From Ditylenchus dipsaci (lineage: Eukaryota > Nematoda > Chromadorea > Rhabditida > Anguinidae): a DNA stretch of 64,000 nt. The translations under genes were made by a program, and so were the position numbers. The DNA lies in contig SADC01000856.1 in NCBI GenBank assembly GCA_004194705.1, forward strand, positions 186,001 through 250,000, written 5' to 3'. The notes beneath the pieces were generated by a model, which worked only from the letters and a program-made list of their open reading frames with translations, ran no database searches and was not told the DNA's origin. Positions 44,578 through 54,857 of the stretch are shown here, one piece after another (position 1 is the first letter of the stretch; each line of letters opens with the position of its first letter).

Positions 44578-45010
44578 TAGCCTCAACTTGATGGTAATTT
44601 TGCTCTTAATGATAGCGGAAATGAAAGCCCAGAATCTGGCTACGTATTGGTATGAAAAAATTGTGCACTCATAGGATTAAGTTAAAAAATGTAATCAAAA
44701 AACACCTAGATGGCTATTTCGGCCTCTACCTGCTGAATGGTTTTTGTGTAATTTGAACGTTTTTTGAATTTTACATATTACGAGTTGCCATTTTTTCTTT
44801 CTATGATAGCAAAGATAAAGGCCCAGAATTTTGGCTACTCCTAATTGAAAAAGTGTCAATTTGTAAAGTAAAATTATAAAATTTCACAAAAACCATTTAG
44901 CAGGTAGAGGCCGAAATAGCCGTCTAAGTGTTTTCGATTACATTTTCTAACTTTTTCCTATAAGTTCACGATTGTTTTATACCAATACGTAGCCAAGATT
45001 TTGGTTCATG
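44578..45010. repeat. Foldback, about 430 bp, in an intron
   Basis: GGCTACGTATTGGTATGAAA and CACCTAGATGGCTATTTCGG at the left are matched in inverse by CCGAAATAGCCGTCTAAGTG and ATACCAATACGTAGCC at the right. Non-coding. Confidence 0.75.
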
Positions 45011-45273
45011 AAAAGCTGAAATATGCCACAAAAAACCCGTCAAAAGGCTGAAACATGCTTGAAAAAGCTGAAATGTGATACGAAAAATTTTATTTTTTTG
45101 AGGGGGGTTGGGTGTCACTGTAGCGGGGGTTGACTGTATCAAAAAAAAATTTGCACCAACTTAAGTCGACGCAATTGTCAATACGGAATCTGAGAGAGCG
45201 TTTTAAAAAAAGTTCAATTTATTGGCCACCCTGTTTAATCAGCTGGGAAAAAAGAAATCAAATTAAAAAAAAC

Positions 45274-46075
45274 TTGCCTTTTCGGTGTTCTAAATCAACA
45301 AAAATACATTGGTAAGTTGGTTGAGCAAGCGTTTCAAAGTAGTTTTTGTTGTCATCAGACCACTTATTACCTTCATTAGCAAACAACAAGCAATAGGTAA
45401 TATTTTGGGCATGGTTGTTAATCAGAGAGTGCAGAGCCTGACCTCCTTTCACATAAACAACACCTTTAGAATCTCTCGCATAAATAATATTTTTCTTTTG
45501 TAGATGCTTCAAATACGCAATTTTTACGTGTGTCCTTTCAAGCTGTCTAACATAACTTCACATTCTTCTGGAGATGTGTAGCACTCATTCAAGTAAATTT
45601 TCAACTGTTGAGTGGATTAGATATACAAGCACCACTACGACCATACAAAATTATTTTTTGAGCATCTAAACAAATTTGTCTTTTTTCTTTAAAACTGCCT
45701 CGGCAAAGTTTTTTAGTTGTTCAAAAAGTGAGTCATCGATACATATTTGGTAATTTTCAAAAAGCTGCAGATTTCTCATGAATACAATAGATAATTGCTG
45801 AATTTTAAGCAAGACATCATACAGTCGTCCCACCGAGCAAATGTCGTTTGTTAGTGCTTTAGTTCTTCTATTTAAACTGGGCAATTGGATAGACTTAGAA
45901 GCAAGATCGACAGGCAAACATGAAAAGGAAATAGCACATCCAAGCCCATCATTGATATTAGATGCGATTATTGGTAGTTGCTCGTAAATGGTAAATATTT
46001 TTCAAACTTAATTTGAGTCGGAATTCATAGACTGGATCAGCAAACAGGTGAACTTCTGTGGTGGAATTAGCCATG
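45274..46075 (-). CDS. SNTX-GTPase gene: helical (FAT-like) and thioredoxin-like exons
   Basis: Exon about 46075-45666 reads first in one frame and then, after a one-base change near 46000, as about 115 residues of helix with L-P-S-L-N and K-A-L-T-N-D-I. The position and pattern fit the helical region that follows the MACPF-like part of stonustoxin-family proteins. Exon 45604-45274 (after CAACAG, donor GTTTTT) starts L-K-I-Y-L-N, has one frame change near 45535, and continues with Y-C-L-L-F-A-N, the sort of strand-helix layout of the thioredoxin-like domain of the family. Confidence rests on order and pattern, not on invariant residues. Confidence 0.55.
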
Positions 46076-46258
46076 TTTAATATTCTTGAAGTTGGTCATT
46101 TAGTGGCTTTTAGATAGTTTTTCCTGTGTAGCCTAAACATATGAGGTCGATGGTGTTGACTAGGTTAAAATATTTAAGTTTTATCGTTTAAAAATTACCA
46201 ATAAAAATATTAACAGTGAACTATGAAGTGTGTCAAATGACATATTCCAACTTTAAAC

Positions 46259-46450
46259 TACCGTATTATCTCTAACAAGACCCCATGAGGCCAGAGGCGT
46301 AGCCAAAAAAATCTGACGGGGGGGGCCGAGAGGTCATTTTCTCTACACCGTTTTCGAGTTTTATAGTGTTTTAATTAACAATTTTTTCGAAAAACCTGAC
46401 GGGGGCATTTCCCCCTCAGCCCCCCCCCTTGGCTACGCCCATGCATGGGG
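46259..46450. mobile_element. CCGTATT-family fragment with nested foldback
   Basis: TACCGTATTATCTCTAACAA, then AGACCCCATG, then a foldback (GAGGCGTAGCCAA at 46304 to TTGGCTACGCCC at 46440 with G/C runs), then CATGCATGGGGCTT. The CATG on both sides suggests that the foldback split the MITE arm. The far end of the MITE is missing. It lies in an intron. Confidence 0.5.
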
Positions 46451-46639
46451 CTTTTTTTGAACCCAAAATTGACAAAAGGTTTTCTTGGTCATTATGAAAT
46501 TTTTCGACGAGCTGTCATGCTTCTCTTCTTTCATTGTTTTCTGTTTTAGCTGACATGGGGATCTACCGCTTAATATTTGGCGTGTTTGATGCAATATTGT
46601 GCAACATGTGTAACTAGCCTAAGCCAGTTGGCAAAAAAC

Positions 46640-46723
46640 TTTAATAATTAAGTTAAAAAAAGTGTTGGACCCTAGGCGGGAACGAACTTTTCGGGAGATC
46701 GTTATGTCGAGAGTCTACTGTAA
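46640..46723. mobile_element. Solitary Tigger-type end in an intron
   Basis: GGCGGGAACGAACTTTTCGG leads to GTTATGTCGAGAGTCTACTG and TA. The same GTGGGAACGAACTTGAGG stretch precedes the end at about 52250. No left partner found. Confidence 0.5.
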
Positions 46724-46843
46724 TTATTCAATTTTGTTGACCATCGAGTTTCAAAGCTGTAGTTGCAGCGGATCGATCTCCAGTCAATCAAATTCTCATC
46801 TTTATCGAATTTTATTTTTATGTGAAATAAATTGAAAAAATAC

Positions 46844-47440
46844 CTGTAGAATATTTGCCCCATTTATTTCGTGTTCATCAAAAAAAATTTCGAAAACCAC
46901 CAAAGCACTGTACTCTACAGCAGTAACTACATGTGTAGCATTTTTTAGGTCACTAGGCAGCAATTTTTTATGTTGTGGTGTTGTAAATTCACGTAAATCT
47001 CCTAAAATTTTTAAAGCATTTTAATTTATTTTATCAATTTTTGCTAACCTTAGTATTGATTTTAAAAATTAAAGTGAAAGAAGAAGTCTTCAATAATGTG
47101 AAGTTTTTTAAGTAATCGACGAAAAAGGAGTGCTGGGTCATTTCACTAAGAATGCTTATCTAAAGTTAGTTTATTTGTTAGTTATCACACTGAATGAACT
47201 CAAGGGCTTTCACCTGTTGCTCAGTCTCAACCTCCAGCAAATTCAACTTGTCGCTTAATGAAGGTGACATCAAGAATTCAAACTTAAGTTCATTGTCACT
47301 ATTGCTTTGATGGGAATTTACTGCTTCAAGTAATGTTGTAGTAACAAAACAATCAGTGTTGACATCGTACAGACATCCTATGCTGACTTGGTTTCCAAAA
47401 GCCTTGCGATTAATTACATCATATTCTTGACTGAATGTTT
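46844..47440 (-). CDS. SNTX-GTPase gene: stonustoxin-like N-terminal exons
   Basis: Exon about 47440-47190 contains V-S-I-G-C-L-Y-D-V, matching the conserved G-x-L-Y-D motif near the start of SNTX-type MACPF-like domains. Exon 47001-46844 (after TTTTAG, donor GTATTT) contains T-H-V-V-T-A-V-E-Y, the next conserved strand, in the expected order. The upstream limit is unclear: a one-base change in an A run near 47440 would extend the frame. SNTX domains occur in many non-venom animal proteins fused to GTPases or other signalling domains; nothing here indicates a secreted toxin, and no signal peptide is seen. Confidence 0.65.
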
Positions 47441-47564
47441 TTTACATAAAAACTGTATTCGGTACTTGTTCAGAAGACACCTCGACCTCCTCCATCCCCG
47501 CCCCATCCCCTTTAATTTTTCCTTGATCACCCTGTTGGTTTTCTGGCTTCTTCAATGTGAGCAG

Positions 47565-47815
47565 TGTTTACAAAACTCAAGCTTAAGACCAAGGTCAAAC
47601 TCAAGGTAAACCTTGAGTTTAGTAAACTCAAGGTCGTTTTTCTCATTTTTTTGTAGGAAAAAATGGGTCTGAATTTTTTCCCTATCCTTCAAAGACAAGA
47701 TTTGCGTTGAACAAAACGTACTTTTCAGAATTCGATATATTTTTTTGAGATGAGATATAGTCATTTTAGGCTGAAAATTAACTTGAGTTTACCTTGACTC
47801 AAGGTTATTTTCGGC
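47565..47815. repeat. Single arm of the AAGGTCAAGG foldback family
   Basis: GCAGTGTTTACAAAACTCAAG, GGTCGTTTTTCTC, AAAATGGGTCTGAATTTTTT and AACAAAACGTACTTTTCAGA occur in the same order as in the left arm of 56007-56488. The words here are ACTCAAGGT instead of GTCAAGGT. It lies in the intron between 49211 and 47440. Confidence 0.65.
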
Positions 47816-47819
47816 CTAA

Positions 47820-48285
47820 AAATGGCTATACCTTAAAATAGCTATGGCCTAAAAATGGCTATAACATAGGGATCTATGTCTTGCAAACAAGTACCATTTT
47901 TTCCAAGTAAGTTTCTTAATTTTCTGAAAAAATAGAAAAACCTTGTAAATGTTGATACTGCATTTTTCGTACATTGGATTTGAGTATCTGTGTAATAATG
48001 TCCTGCTCTACTTGTATTTTGCTCATCAAATTTGTTGAGTATAACCCTTAAAAATATTCAGTTTATTTCATGTGGGTTTACTAGACTCATGATCCAACGG
48101 CACGGTTTTATAACCCAGTAAGTTAGCTGGATTTTAAGTTAGCAGTTGGTGGTCCAACTCTACCTTGAAGAACCATTAGTCCACTGCTAATTCAAAAAAA
48201 ATCTGTCTGGATTTTTTAACCTGGGTGCTAACAAAACAAGGCCTAGAATTTAATTTTAGGTTTAGTTTTGTTAAGTATAAAAAAT
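47820..48285. other. Intron; no feature seen
   Basis: AT-rich intron sequence with AATGGCTATA repeats at 47820-47875. Confidence 0.35.
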
Positions 48286-48286
48286 A

Positions 48287-49090
48287 TACAGGGTGCGGCA
48301 AATATTTCGAACTATTCCAAACGGTCATAAATTTTTATCTTCGAATTAATTGGCGAGATTTTTTTTATCAGAAAAGGAGACTCTAGGAATTCGTTTGATA
48401 CTAAACATGTCTTATAACACTTTGATCAACGACACAAAAACTTTCTACAAGGTAGTTTCCAAAGTAGGTTGTCAACTGTGGTACAGACTGTGACTGGAAA
48501 AAGCAATTCTGGTTTATTTTTCTTCTCTATCAAAATCCAGACCTGCCGAGAATGCAAGGGAGCTTCTCGATACTAATGACGTCTGAACAGAACCTAAACT
48601 TCTGGTGATTGACGTCACCAAAGAGATTAAAGCAGCTTTCGTTCGAGAAAATTATCCTGTTCATTTTCTCATTGTCTTTTTTAACAATTCAATTTTTAAC
48701 AATGCAGCAAAATATCAAATTTTCAACAAAAAGCTACAAATGACATGAACTCAAACAATTCCCACAGTCTCGTCTTTCTAATAAGATAAAAATCTTGACG
48801 AATAATTTAAAAAAATTGTGTTCGTTTCAAAGTCTCTCTTTGTTCTAGCCAAGATTGTTATAGACAAAAATCCTTATTATCCAGAACTGCTACATCTCTA
48901 ATTTTTTGTGGTATTTAAATGTTCACTTGCTATAAAAAATGTTCTGATTATCACTGTTACTTAGATAGTCAGTTAAATCGACTACAAGAAAATAAGAGAA
49001 TTTACCTTTTTGCCATGTGGATTTTGGCTATAACAATTTTGGCTAGAGAGAGACGTTTCAAATAGTTCAAAATATTCTCTGCACCCTGTA
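48287..49090. mobile_element. Mariner-type element without intact transposase, 804 bp
   Basis: TA-flanked ends TACAGGGTGCGGCAAATATT and the inverse of AATATTCTCTGCACCCTGTA, with CGAACTATTCC / AAATAGTTC subterminal match. No long ORF remains. It lies in the first intron of the GTPase gene. Confidence 0.75.
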
Positions 49091-49210
49091 CTTTTTTAAT
49101 AAAATAGGGTAGAGAAGCACGAAAAACTAGTTATTTTTGGTTCTCGACATGTCTGAATAAAAAAGGTGATTCTATTATTGGAAGAAAGAAAAAAAAGTAT
49201 ATATTTTTAC

Positions 49211-49489
49211 CTTTTTTCCTTGATATGTAGTCGGTTTAATCAAAATACAGTAAGTTGCCTTGTCTCTGATATAATCTCCATATTTTACTTCTGTTATTTC
49301 CGCTGACTGATCTAGCTTTTGCTGAACTTTGCTAGTTTGAAAATGTGAATAAAATTGTGTCTTCGCCATGCATTGTTTAACCAGTTGACCAACTACAGAT
49401 CCTTGCGGCAAATTTATTTTGAAAGTTCTCTGGGAAAATCGATTGTTTTCGTTTGAAACCATCAAAACTGCGACGACGTTTGCTGACAT
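49211..49489 (-). CDS. SNTX-GTPase gene: first exon, ubiquitin-like candidate
   Basis: ATG at 49487-49489 begins a 93-codon frame that ends at a GTAAAA donor (49210). It has hydrophobic strands at both ends (V-A-V-L-M-V; Y-C-I-L-I-K-P) and an amphipathic helix between, and is paralogous to 27254-27607. I chose this ATG because the paralogue starts at the same point. Placing it as exon 1 of the large gene is an inference from strand, position and the absence of other candidate exons between it and 47440. The Tigger element at 49529 starts 40 bp upstream and may interrupt the promoter. Confidence 0.55.
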
Positions 49490-49528
49490 TGCTCTTAATG
49501 TAAGTTTGTTAAAAACATTGTTATGTTA

Positions 49529-51848
49529 TACAGTCTACTCTCGATATAGTGCACTCTCGATATAGTGTAACTCTCGATACAGTGTATATTTTTTACGATT
49601 TGGTTTGTTAATTTAAAAACATACGCGACCATTTCTTCGATATAGTGCACTCTCGATACAGTGTAACTCTCGATATAGTGCACATTTTTTGCGGTCCCGA
49701 CAAAAGAAACGACTCTTGATATAGTGTATATTGTGTAATTTCATTCAAATTTCTGTTTTTAAAATGTAAATTTAACTGGTTTTTGAAGATTGAACAATGA
49801 TTACACCAAAGAAGCGATGAGTCATCACTCTGGATGATAAGAAATCAATCATTGATGCTTCCAAGAATGAAAACAACAAGACAAATTTGGCAGCTCGGTT
49901 CAAGATGCCGTTGACCACAGTCTGCCGAATTCTAAAAGAAAAAGAATCGGTAATTGAAGCATTTGAAAGCGGAAGCCAAGCAAAAAGAATCCGTCTGAAA
50001 ACCGGCAAGCATGAGCAGATCGAGGAGGCAGTCGTTACTTGGCTTAAGCAGATCCGAAGTCAAAACATTCCAATCAGTGGTGATTTATTAAAGGTCAGCG
50101 ATTTTATTGTAAGCTATCAGCGCTTTATCGTAGAATCATAATTATGTTCTAGGAAAAAGCTCTTGTCATTGCAAATCAACTTCAAATCAACGACTTCAAA
50201 GCAAGTGAGGGTTGCTGACTAACTTCAAGCAGCGTCATGGAATACGATTCAAGGGAGAGCAGGGTGAAGCAGGAGCAGTCGATGTTTGTTCTCTTCGATC
50301 GTGGCAGCAACAGGTATTGCAAGACTCGTTGGCAAGCTTTCAAGCTGATGACATATTCAATGCTGATGAAACAGGTCTTTTTTGGCAACTGCTTCCAAAC
50401 AAAACGATGACTATGAAGGGTTCGTACCTTTTTTCGTAGTCGTTTTGTTTTATGCATTTTCATGGTTCCAGATGATCAGTGCACTGGTGGTAAAAAAAGC
50501 AAAGAGAGAATAACAGTCTTGGTGTGCACTAACATGTCCGGAACAGAGAAACTCCCTCTGCTAGTTATCGAGAGATCGGCAAAGCCTAGATGCTTCAAAA
50601 ACAAAAATATTCCAGTAGACTATGAGGCGAATAGAAAGGCGTGGATGACAGGTGACTTGACCAGTTTCAAATGAATCGGTTCATGTATTATTGTAGGGGC
50701 AATATTCGAGGCATATCTAGCGAAGTGGGACAAAAGGCTAAAAAATGAACGAAGGAAGGTGCTTCTTTATCTAGACAACTGCAGTGCTCATCCCACCAAA
50801 TTAAAGCTCAACAATATTACAATAAAGTTTTTTCCGCCGAATACCACAGCAGTCTCTCAGGTTTGCTTGTTTAGTAGAACAACCAGATTATGAATTACAA
50901 CTTACAGCCAATGGACCAAGGCATCATCCAAAATCTGAAAATCCATTATCGAAAGCTACTTCTCCGACACCGAATTGCTCAAATAGAAGGTGCGATGAAC
51001 TATAAAATGGAACTCCTAGATCATCTGCTTCGCCGAGGTTGGATCAGGTGACCAAGAAACGATCAAAAATTGCTTTCGCCACGCAAATTTCATACTCAAG
51101 GTAAACTACAGAATACAGGTTGATTATTTTAGGCGGCATGTTTTTAGGATTCGTTGAACGAAGAAGAAGGCATTGGCGAAGTCGGATCTGAATCTGATGA
51201 AGCCTTTGATGGACTGCTAAATGCTTGGGATGATTTGCAAAATCTGGGAGGGATTGACACTGATGCTGCTATGCAAGATTTTATCAACATCGACGATTTG
51301 GTGATAACAAGTAGGTTTCTTGAATTTTCTGTCGCCTCTATACTTATTTGCAGCTGGTGCTTTATCGCTGGCCGAAATTGTTGCAGATGTCTTAAGAACC
51401 GAAGAAGAATCTAGTGAAGGGAGCGATAACGAGGCAACGGAAGTCGAAGCTTTGGAAGTGGAAAAACCAATCAGCCGACTGGAAGCTCAGAGTGCATTTG
51501 CCATGGCTCGTCACTATGTAGAACGGAATTGCGATGATCCTGCAGTTCTCAGTCTTACCGATGCCCTGGATGAATACTTTTACGAAGAAAGGCGAAAAAA
51601 ACAGATGCAGACAAAAATAACCAGTTACTTCTCGTCTAACCGTTAATTATTTCTCACATGGTGCCAATATTATTGTTTGTTGAATAAAATATGTTTTGAT
51701 TGGGGTTTCAGGTCACTACGGCGAAAACTCTCGATATAGTGTATAACATTGGCTGTATTGTCTGGAAACCTTCGATATAGTGTAACTCTCGATATAGTGT
51801 ATATTTGTTCAGTCCCCGTGCACTACACTGTATCGAGAGTGGACTGTA
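49529..51848 (+). mobile_element. Tigger/pogo transposon, nearly complete, 2.3 kb
   Basis: TA-flanked ends TACAGTCTACTCTCGATATA and the inverse of TATCGAGAGTGGACTGTA. The word ACTCTCGATATAGTG[CT]A recurs about six times at the left and four at the right. It encodes an intron-containing transposase (next entry). The right-hand TA is also the left-hand TA of the MITE at 51847-52507. Confidence 0.9.
49797..51646 (+). pseudogene. Tigger/pogo transposase with introns, lightly damaged
   Basis: ATG at 49797. A CENP-B-type HTH (K-T-N-L-A-A-R-F, about 49885) and second HTH precede the DDE_1 domain: D in N-A-D-E-T-G-L (about 50365), D in Y-L-D-N-C-S-A-H (about 50770), D in P-M-D-Q-G-I (about 50915). 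The acidic C-terminus ends at TAA 51644-51646. Introns fit at 50094-50152, about 50419-50471, about 50659-50696, about 50861-50907, about 51101-51150 and about 51311-51353. As read there is a stop at 49818-49820 and a one-base shift near 50213, so it is probably inactive unless these are errors. All catalytic residues remain. Confidence 0.85.
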
Positions 51849-52507
51849 CAGTCGACTCGCTCCATAGTGTACACCCGCCATAGTGCACACCCGGTTCTGA
51901 TTTGGAAGGCCACCTTATAAATTTATAGTAACGGACCCCGCCATAGTGCACACCCTCCATAGTACACCTCCCGCCATAGTGCACACCTGGGCTGGAACGA
52001 ATCCAATAAACACCTCTCTCTATAGTGCACACTTCATATATTTTTACGTAAATGTTCGGCAAAATTATTGTCATTCACAAAAACGATCTGCAAAATTAGA
52101 ATCCTTGCGATATTTAAGACTGGTAAGACTGATATTTAAGATGACCAAAGACAACTGGCAATAGCTTTTAAAAATGAGGGTAAAAAAAGTGTCAGACCTA
52201 GGTGGGAACGAACTTGAGGACGGTGAAGTTAAATCGAGGGCTGACTGTATACAGCTGGTTTGATAACTATTCTCTAACATGACTATTTATTTAGCTGATC
52301 TTTTCAAGGCTTGGCTCAAAGAGTGGGACCGAAAACTACTAATACAGGATTATCGCAAAGTGCCTTATAGCAGCTATAGTGCACACATGGCGGTGTTCAA
52401 GCAGAATAGCTCTCTCCATAGTGCACATCCACCATAGTGCACCCTCCGCCATAGTGCACACCTGGGGCCGGTCCTTTGGGTGTGCACTATGGAGGGAGTC
52501 GACTGTA
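51847..52507. mobile_element. Tigger/pogo MITE (word: CCATAGTGCACACCC), abutting
   Basis: Ends TACAGTCGACTCGCTCCATA and the inverse of TATGGAGGGAGTCGACTGTA. CCATAGTGCACACC recurs about five times at the left and four at the right. An end of another Tigger-type element (CGAGGGCTGACTGTA) lies inside at about 52238-52252. Confidence 0.85.
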
Positions 52508-52509
52508 TG

Positions 52510-53018
52510 TAAAATTCTTTGTTCTTAAAATAGATGAAATAACATTGATGTCACCGACAATAAAATTTTCACACGCTTGAATGCGCGCGGGAAACTTTAT
52601 TATTCCAAAATTTTCGATTTTTTGGTTTTCATGAAGTTTTAAATTCCTGGCATAGATCTCTTTAAGAAGAAGTCAAAACCGAAGATGGCAAGATTGCCGT
52701 ATTCTAAAAATGTTGGGGTGTACACTTGTCGAAATATTTGGCGCGTCTAGTCAATTCAAACGTCGAAAGTTAAGCATCTTTGAATTTCGACGTAAAATGT
52801 CGAATTCGACGGGTCGAGTTAACAAACTTATTCAGGGCAGCTTAACACTTGAAAATCAGTTTGTGCTAATGGGGGCATTTAGTTAAGAATTTTGTGGTGA
52901 GCAAGATAGACGCAGAATGATTTGAAAAAAATGTGTGTTTTTTTAGAGATTCATTGATGGGCACACTCAATTTTGAGTTGTTTTAGTTATTGATAGTAAC
53001 TTTTTCATTGAAAAACAA
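52510..53018. other. No gene seen
   Basis: AT-rich sequence without supported exons or bounded repeats. Confidence 0.35.
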
Positions 53019-53020
53019 TT

Positions 53021-53286
53021 TACCGTATTTTCTCTATTAAACGCCCCGGGGCGTTTATTTTTCAACCCTTAAAAAATCGAAAAAAATTATTTCGATTTTG
53101 AGATTTTTGGGTGCTCAACCAAAATCTGAAAAGTGGAATTAGGTAAAATCGTGCTAATTAAGAAAACGCAAAAAACAGATTTGCAAAATTATTTTTTTGG
53201 ACTGAGATATAGGTCACTGAAGGGGGGCGTTTATTAGAGAGGGGGCGTTTATTGAAGAGGGGGCGTTTAATAGAGAAAATACGGTA
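53021..53286. mobile_element. CCGTATT-family MITE (word: AAACGCCCC)
   Basis: TACCGTATTTTCTCTATTAA and its exact inverse. GGGGCGTTTATT occurs once at the left and three times at the right. Core GATTTTGGTTGAGCAC-type sequence in inverse. Confidence 0.85.
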
Positions 53287-53507
53287 TGTAGCTAGAGTGT
53301 TCATCTGGTGCATCATTTGACAGGCTTTCAAAAGAACATAAGTTTAGTCGGGTATCAGGCCGTGAAAAATGCACAAAAATAGCATGTGTCGAAGATTCTA
53401 TAAAATTCAAAATTCAGTTCTTTCTTATAAACATCAATAGAACATTGCCCAACGTTGCTTGAGCATGCCAGATCGCACGACCTAGTCGAGTTTCATTGAG
53501 CTGTAAC

Positions 53508-53767
53508 AACCGTATTTACTGTATTAAGTCCCCATGGGGAGTTATTTTTCAATCTCTAAAAAAAATTTGAAGTCGATTTTGATATTTTTGGGTGCTCAAC
53601 CAAAATCTGAAAAGTGTAATCAGGTAAACTCGCGGCAACTAAGAAAACGCAAAAAAACAGATTTGCGAAATGTTCGCTCTAGGCTGAGATATAAGGTCCG
53701 CAGGGTGGAAACTTATTAGAGGGTTGAGAGTCATTAGAGGGTGGGGGATTAATACAGTAAATACGGT
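53508..53767. mobile_element. CCGTATT-family MITE (word: AAGTCCCCA)
   Basis: ACCGTATTTACTGTATTAAG and its inverse. An inverted near-copy of 34032-34297 in core and ends. Confidence 0.85.
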
Positions 53768-53829
53768 TTCTTGAATTTTAATTGGCGGCGAAGGCAATGC
53801 TCTTTTAAAGAATGTAAACCGTAAATTGT

Positions 53830-53991
53830 ACAGTCGACTCTCAATATAAAGCCACCCCAAAAACTTCCTTCCTGCCTAATATCCGATTTTTTTCTTCTTC
53901 TTTTGAACTCTTTTTTCAATCATGGTTTATACGACTACTCTTTTAAATCGCAAGCATTCTACTATTAGGTAGTATACAAGAGTCAACCGTA
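53830..53991. mobile_element. Degenerate Tigger-type MITE
   Basis: TACAGTCGACTCTCAATATA at the left and the inverse-like TATACAAGAGTCAACCGTA at the right, about 160 bp. Confidence 0.55.
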
Positions 53992-54194
53992 CTATATTTC
54001 TTCTAGTTAATTCACCGGAGGTATGACTTTTATCAATCCAAAAGTAGGAAATTTTAAAGTGAAAGCAGCAAATGAGATAATTTTAATATTTTAATAAAAT
54101 ATCAGATTCACCAAAGAAGTGCGATCAAAAATTTTTAACAAAAATCTTTATATTAAAAAAACACATGTACAATTTCAACCAATTTTTGATCATA

Positions 54195-54437
54195 TACCGT
54201 ATTCACTCTAATAAACGGGCACCCCTTCGTTCAAAATCGTGTATTTAGTATTGAATTTTTCTCGTTTTTTTTTCAATTTTTATCATGCAAATTACAACTC
54301 ATTTGGTAGCCAGTGAAATGAGCTACAAAATGAGAGGTGACTTACTAAAAAGAAGTCTTCAAAAATGAGTCAAAACGTAATGTTAAAAACACGTTTTTTG
54401 AATTAGGGTATTTCCTGTTTTATCAATGTGAATACGT
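54195..54437. mobile_element. CCGTATT-family MITE, degenerate right end
   Basis: TACCGTATTCACTCTAATAA with ACGGGCACCCC at the left. The right end is only GTTTTATCAATGTGAATACG. It resembles 24532-24781 in the interior (GCCAGTGAAATGAGCTACAA versus CTCACTGGCTACAAAATGAG). Confidence 0.6.
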
Positions 54438-54857
54438 TAATTTTTGATGTGTGAACGGCATAAAATCACCAAAAATAAAACTTTTTCTGCGTTTTTTTCT
54501 TTGGTAACTGACGATTACAGTCATCTTTTCTTGGATAAGTCGAAGAAGAAGATGAAGAAGACGCACCACGCAGATAATTTTTGTGAGATTCATTTTTATG
54601 ACCTAAAAAGAAATTTTGCTTGGAAGTTTAATAAAATATTCAAAAAATTTACCATCATAGTTGCGTGAAGCTGAGTACTGTTGTTTGTCGTTGTATGTGT
54701 TCTCGGTGTATTTAAACTAAATTTTTTGTTTAAGGACTTTTAAGGGGCACGCTTGTCTCATGGCTTGTCTCAGATGGGAATATTTTTGAAAACAGGTAGC
54801 AGGTCAATTTAAAAATATTTTCAAAATACAAATTGGAAAATACTTTTTTTCCGACTA

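Noticed and set aside
46844..47440. Venom toxin gene
   Set aside because: The SNTX-like exons have no visible signal peptide and sit in a gene with GTPase and coiled-coil exons; the domain is widespread outside venoms.
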